DNA of 44,959 nt, from positions 1 through 44,959 of the forward strand of contig JAFTDW010000051.1 in NCBI GenBank assembly GCA_017454015.1. Direction: 5' to 3'. A model generated the notes under the pieces. It had not been told where the DNA came from, ran no database searches, and worked only from the letters and a program-made list of their open reading frames with translations. The position numbers and the translations under genes were made by a program. The stretch's first letter is position 1; each line of letters begins with the position of its first letter. Source of the DNA: Bacteroidales bacterium (GTDB taxonomy: Bacteria > Bacteroidota > Bacteroidia > Bacteroidales > P3). Positions 43,789 through 44,959 of this stretch are shown here, piece by piece.

Positions 43789-44517
43789 TCAAATCATATC
43801 GTCCATAGTATATACTCCAGGCAGCGGGTGAGCCGCCAGGAACTCGGCTGCACGCACTGCTCCCTCGGCGAAGCAGCGACGGTCGGTTGCATGGTGTATG
43901 AGCGTGATGCTGTCCATTGGACCGCTATATATCACTTCGTGCTCCCCCACTTCGTCGCCTTTGCGCACTGAGGCTATCTGCAATATGTCGTCCACAGGCT
44001 CGTCGCCATCAAAATGTGGCTCCCACGCCTCCCAAGACCTCTTGCGTCCGAGGCGCGCCACAATCTCCTCTGCAAGGGTTATGGCAGTGCCGCTGGGGGC
44101 ATCCTTCTTGTCCTTATGATGCGTCTCGCTGATGCACACATCATAGTCGTCGTAGGCATCCATTATGACGGCAAGGTAGTTGCTCACCTTACGCATGATA
44201 TTGAGGCCAATGCTGAAGTTGCTGGCCATGAAGAGCCGGCCTCCCCCTTCGGTCCAGGTGCGCAGCAGCTGCGGCTCTTTCCACCCCGTGGTGCCTGCAA
44301 CCACGGGCACACCGACTTCTATGCAGCGGCTTATGTTGTCCACTGCTGTGGCAGGTGTTGAGAACTCCAGCGCCACGTCGCAGTTCCCAAGCAGGCATCC
44401 CTTGGAGGCCCAGTCCTGCTCATTGTCCATCACCACCCCTATGCTGTGGCCACGCTCCTGCGCCGCCTTCTCTATGGCATGACCCATCTTGCCATACCCT
44501 AAAATAGCTATTTTCAT
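43789..44517 (-). CDS. dapB: 4-hydroxy-tetrahydrodipicolinate reductase
   Basis: The start is the ATG at 44515-44517 (MKIAILGYGKMGHAIE), giving 242 residues; the longer open frame to 44625 has no family support. The NAD(P)-binding GYGKMG lies at 8-12, VVAGTTGW near 73-79, SNFSIGLNI at about 99-107, and the catalytic segment ETHHKDKKDAPSGTA has His133, His134 and Lys137. It is somewhat shorter than the roughly 270-residue E. coli enzyme, as in other Bacteroidetes. The reaction is the reductive step of lysine and meso-diaminopimelate synthesis, which supplies peptidoglycan. Confidence 0.95.
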   Translation of the reverse strand: MKIAILGYGKMGHAIEKAAQERGHSIGVVMDNEQDWASKGCLLGNCDVALEFSTPATAVDNISRCIEVGVPVVAGTTGWKEPQLLRTWTEGGGRLFMASNFSIGLNIMRKVSNYLAVIMDAYDDYDVCISETHHKDKKDAPSGTAITLAEEIVARLGRKRSWEAWEPHFDGDEPVDDILQIASVRKGDEVGEHEVIYSGPMDSITLIHHATDRRCFAEGAVRAAEFLAAHPLPGVYTMDDMI

Positions 44518-44959
44518 GGTCTGAGAAAAGGTATTGAATATAACGGTATAACGCCGCAGACCGCGGTTTATTGCCGACCCATCGTGATAAGCGCTGCATG
44601 GGCACATCCATAGTATGCTTAGCACACGTTAGCCTCTGCACATTGGGCTGACGGTAATATGCCAGTCCTCAGCATTGCCCGCTGTAGGAGCCCTGCACGT
44701 TGCCCGGCAGCTTGCCTCGCGAGACAATTATGCATGACACGCAGAGCCAATTCGCATAATTCGTGCAATTCGTGGTTTAACTTATTGATACCTAAAACAT
44801 AATTTTTGTCACTTCTGTACACTACTGTCCCGTTAAAGTGGATATTTAGTTCTTTGAAATAATTGAAATATAGTCTTTTGTTGGCAATGTGAGGAGTCAA
44901 CGGACTTGGATTGCAACATCCACGTTCTTCTATAAAAGGACGTATATGTTTCAAGACAA
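44518..44959. other. Right-edge region with no convincing gene
   Basis: A 111-codon minus-strand open frame (44619-44954) exists, but its translation is Cys/His/Arg-rich towards the end and matches no family I know. The segment TTTCAAAGAACTAAATATCC next to CGGGACAGTAGTG (minus strand, about 44823-44865) is reminiscent of sequence at insertion-sequence ends in Bacteroides relatives, which would make this an IS remnant. I cannot confirm that. No dapB promoter could be placed. Confidence 0.3.

Overview
The window is a stretch of a Bacteroidota (most likely Bacteroidales) chromosome. The evidence is a giant secreted protein ending in a type IX secretion (gliding-motility type) C-terminal domain, an S46 dipeptidyl-peptidase, an IF-2 with a long Pro-Glu tract, TAnnTTTG-type promoter elements, few Shine-Dalgarno sites, and GC-rich genes set in AT-rich intergenic DNA. 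I could not assign a genus.

Layout. 1-349: mosaic repeats and a possible truncated gene end. 350-4194 (minus): TatD nuclease, a DUF2520 Rossmann protein, a small acidic DUF2795-like protein, a PduO-type cobalamin adenosyltransferase, a NifU-like scaffold and Mrp. 4316-8879 (minus): a TlpA-like thioredoxin, an S41 protease and NadB. 8963-11907 (minus): a histidine kinase/response regulator pair. 12157-16418 (plus): an S46 peptidase, then a BtuC/FecC-type permease and its ATPase. 16486-19296 (minus): B12-dependent ribonucleotide reductase. 19930-26964 (plus): a 2344-residue repeat-built surface protein. 27096-32891 (minus): QueD, an exported nitroreductase-like protein, ClpX, RodA and PBP2. 33055-35196 (plus): a nucleotidyltransferase and a methyltransferase. 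35217-38585 (minus): AsnS, ManC and ThyA. 38797-43690 (plus): rimP-nusA-infB and tRNA-Arg(CCT). 43789-44517 (minus): DapB.

How genes work together. Three loci bear on cobalamin: the adenosyltransferase, the BtuCD-like importer and the AdoCbl-dependent reductase NrdJ. ThyA acts downstream of NrdJ in dTTP supply. NifU-like protein and Mrp are neighbours in Fe-S handling. RodA and PBP2 form the elongation peptidoglycan synthase. RimP, NusA and IF-2 form the usual translation/transcription operon.

The most unusual content is non-coding. A mosaic family of dispersed repeats occupies at least six intergenic regions. Its core is a hairpin with a constant TCC loop whose stem sequence changes between copies with compensating changes on both arms. 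A hairpin of the same design also lies inside the nrdJ coding sequence, in an N-terminal extension. Two near-identical copies of one subtype precede the histidine kinase and the giant surface protein. A second low-complexity family of GGTTTTAAGGG-like tracts fills many other gaps. The giant protein alternates two repeat types that have each lost the opposite member of a cysteine pair, and it carries an unrelated domain inserted inside one repeat.
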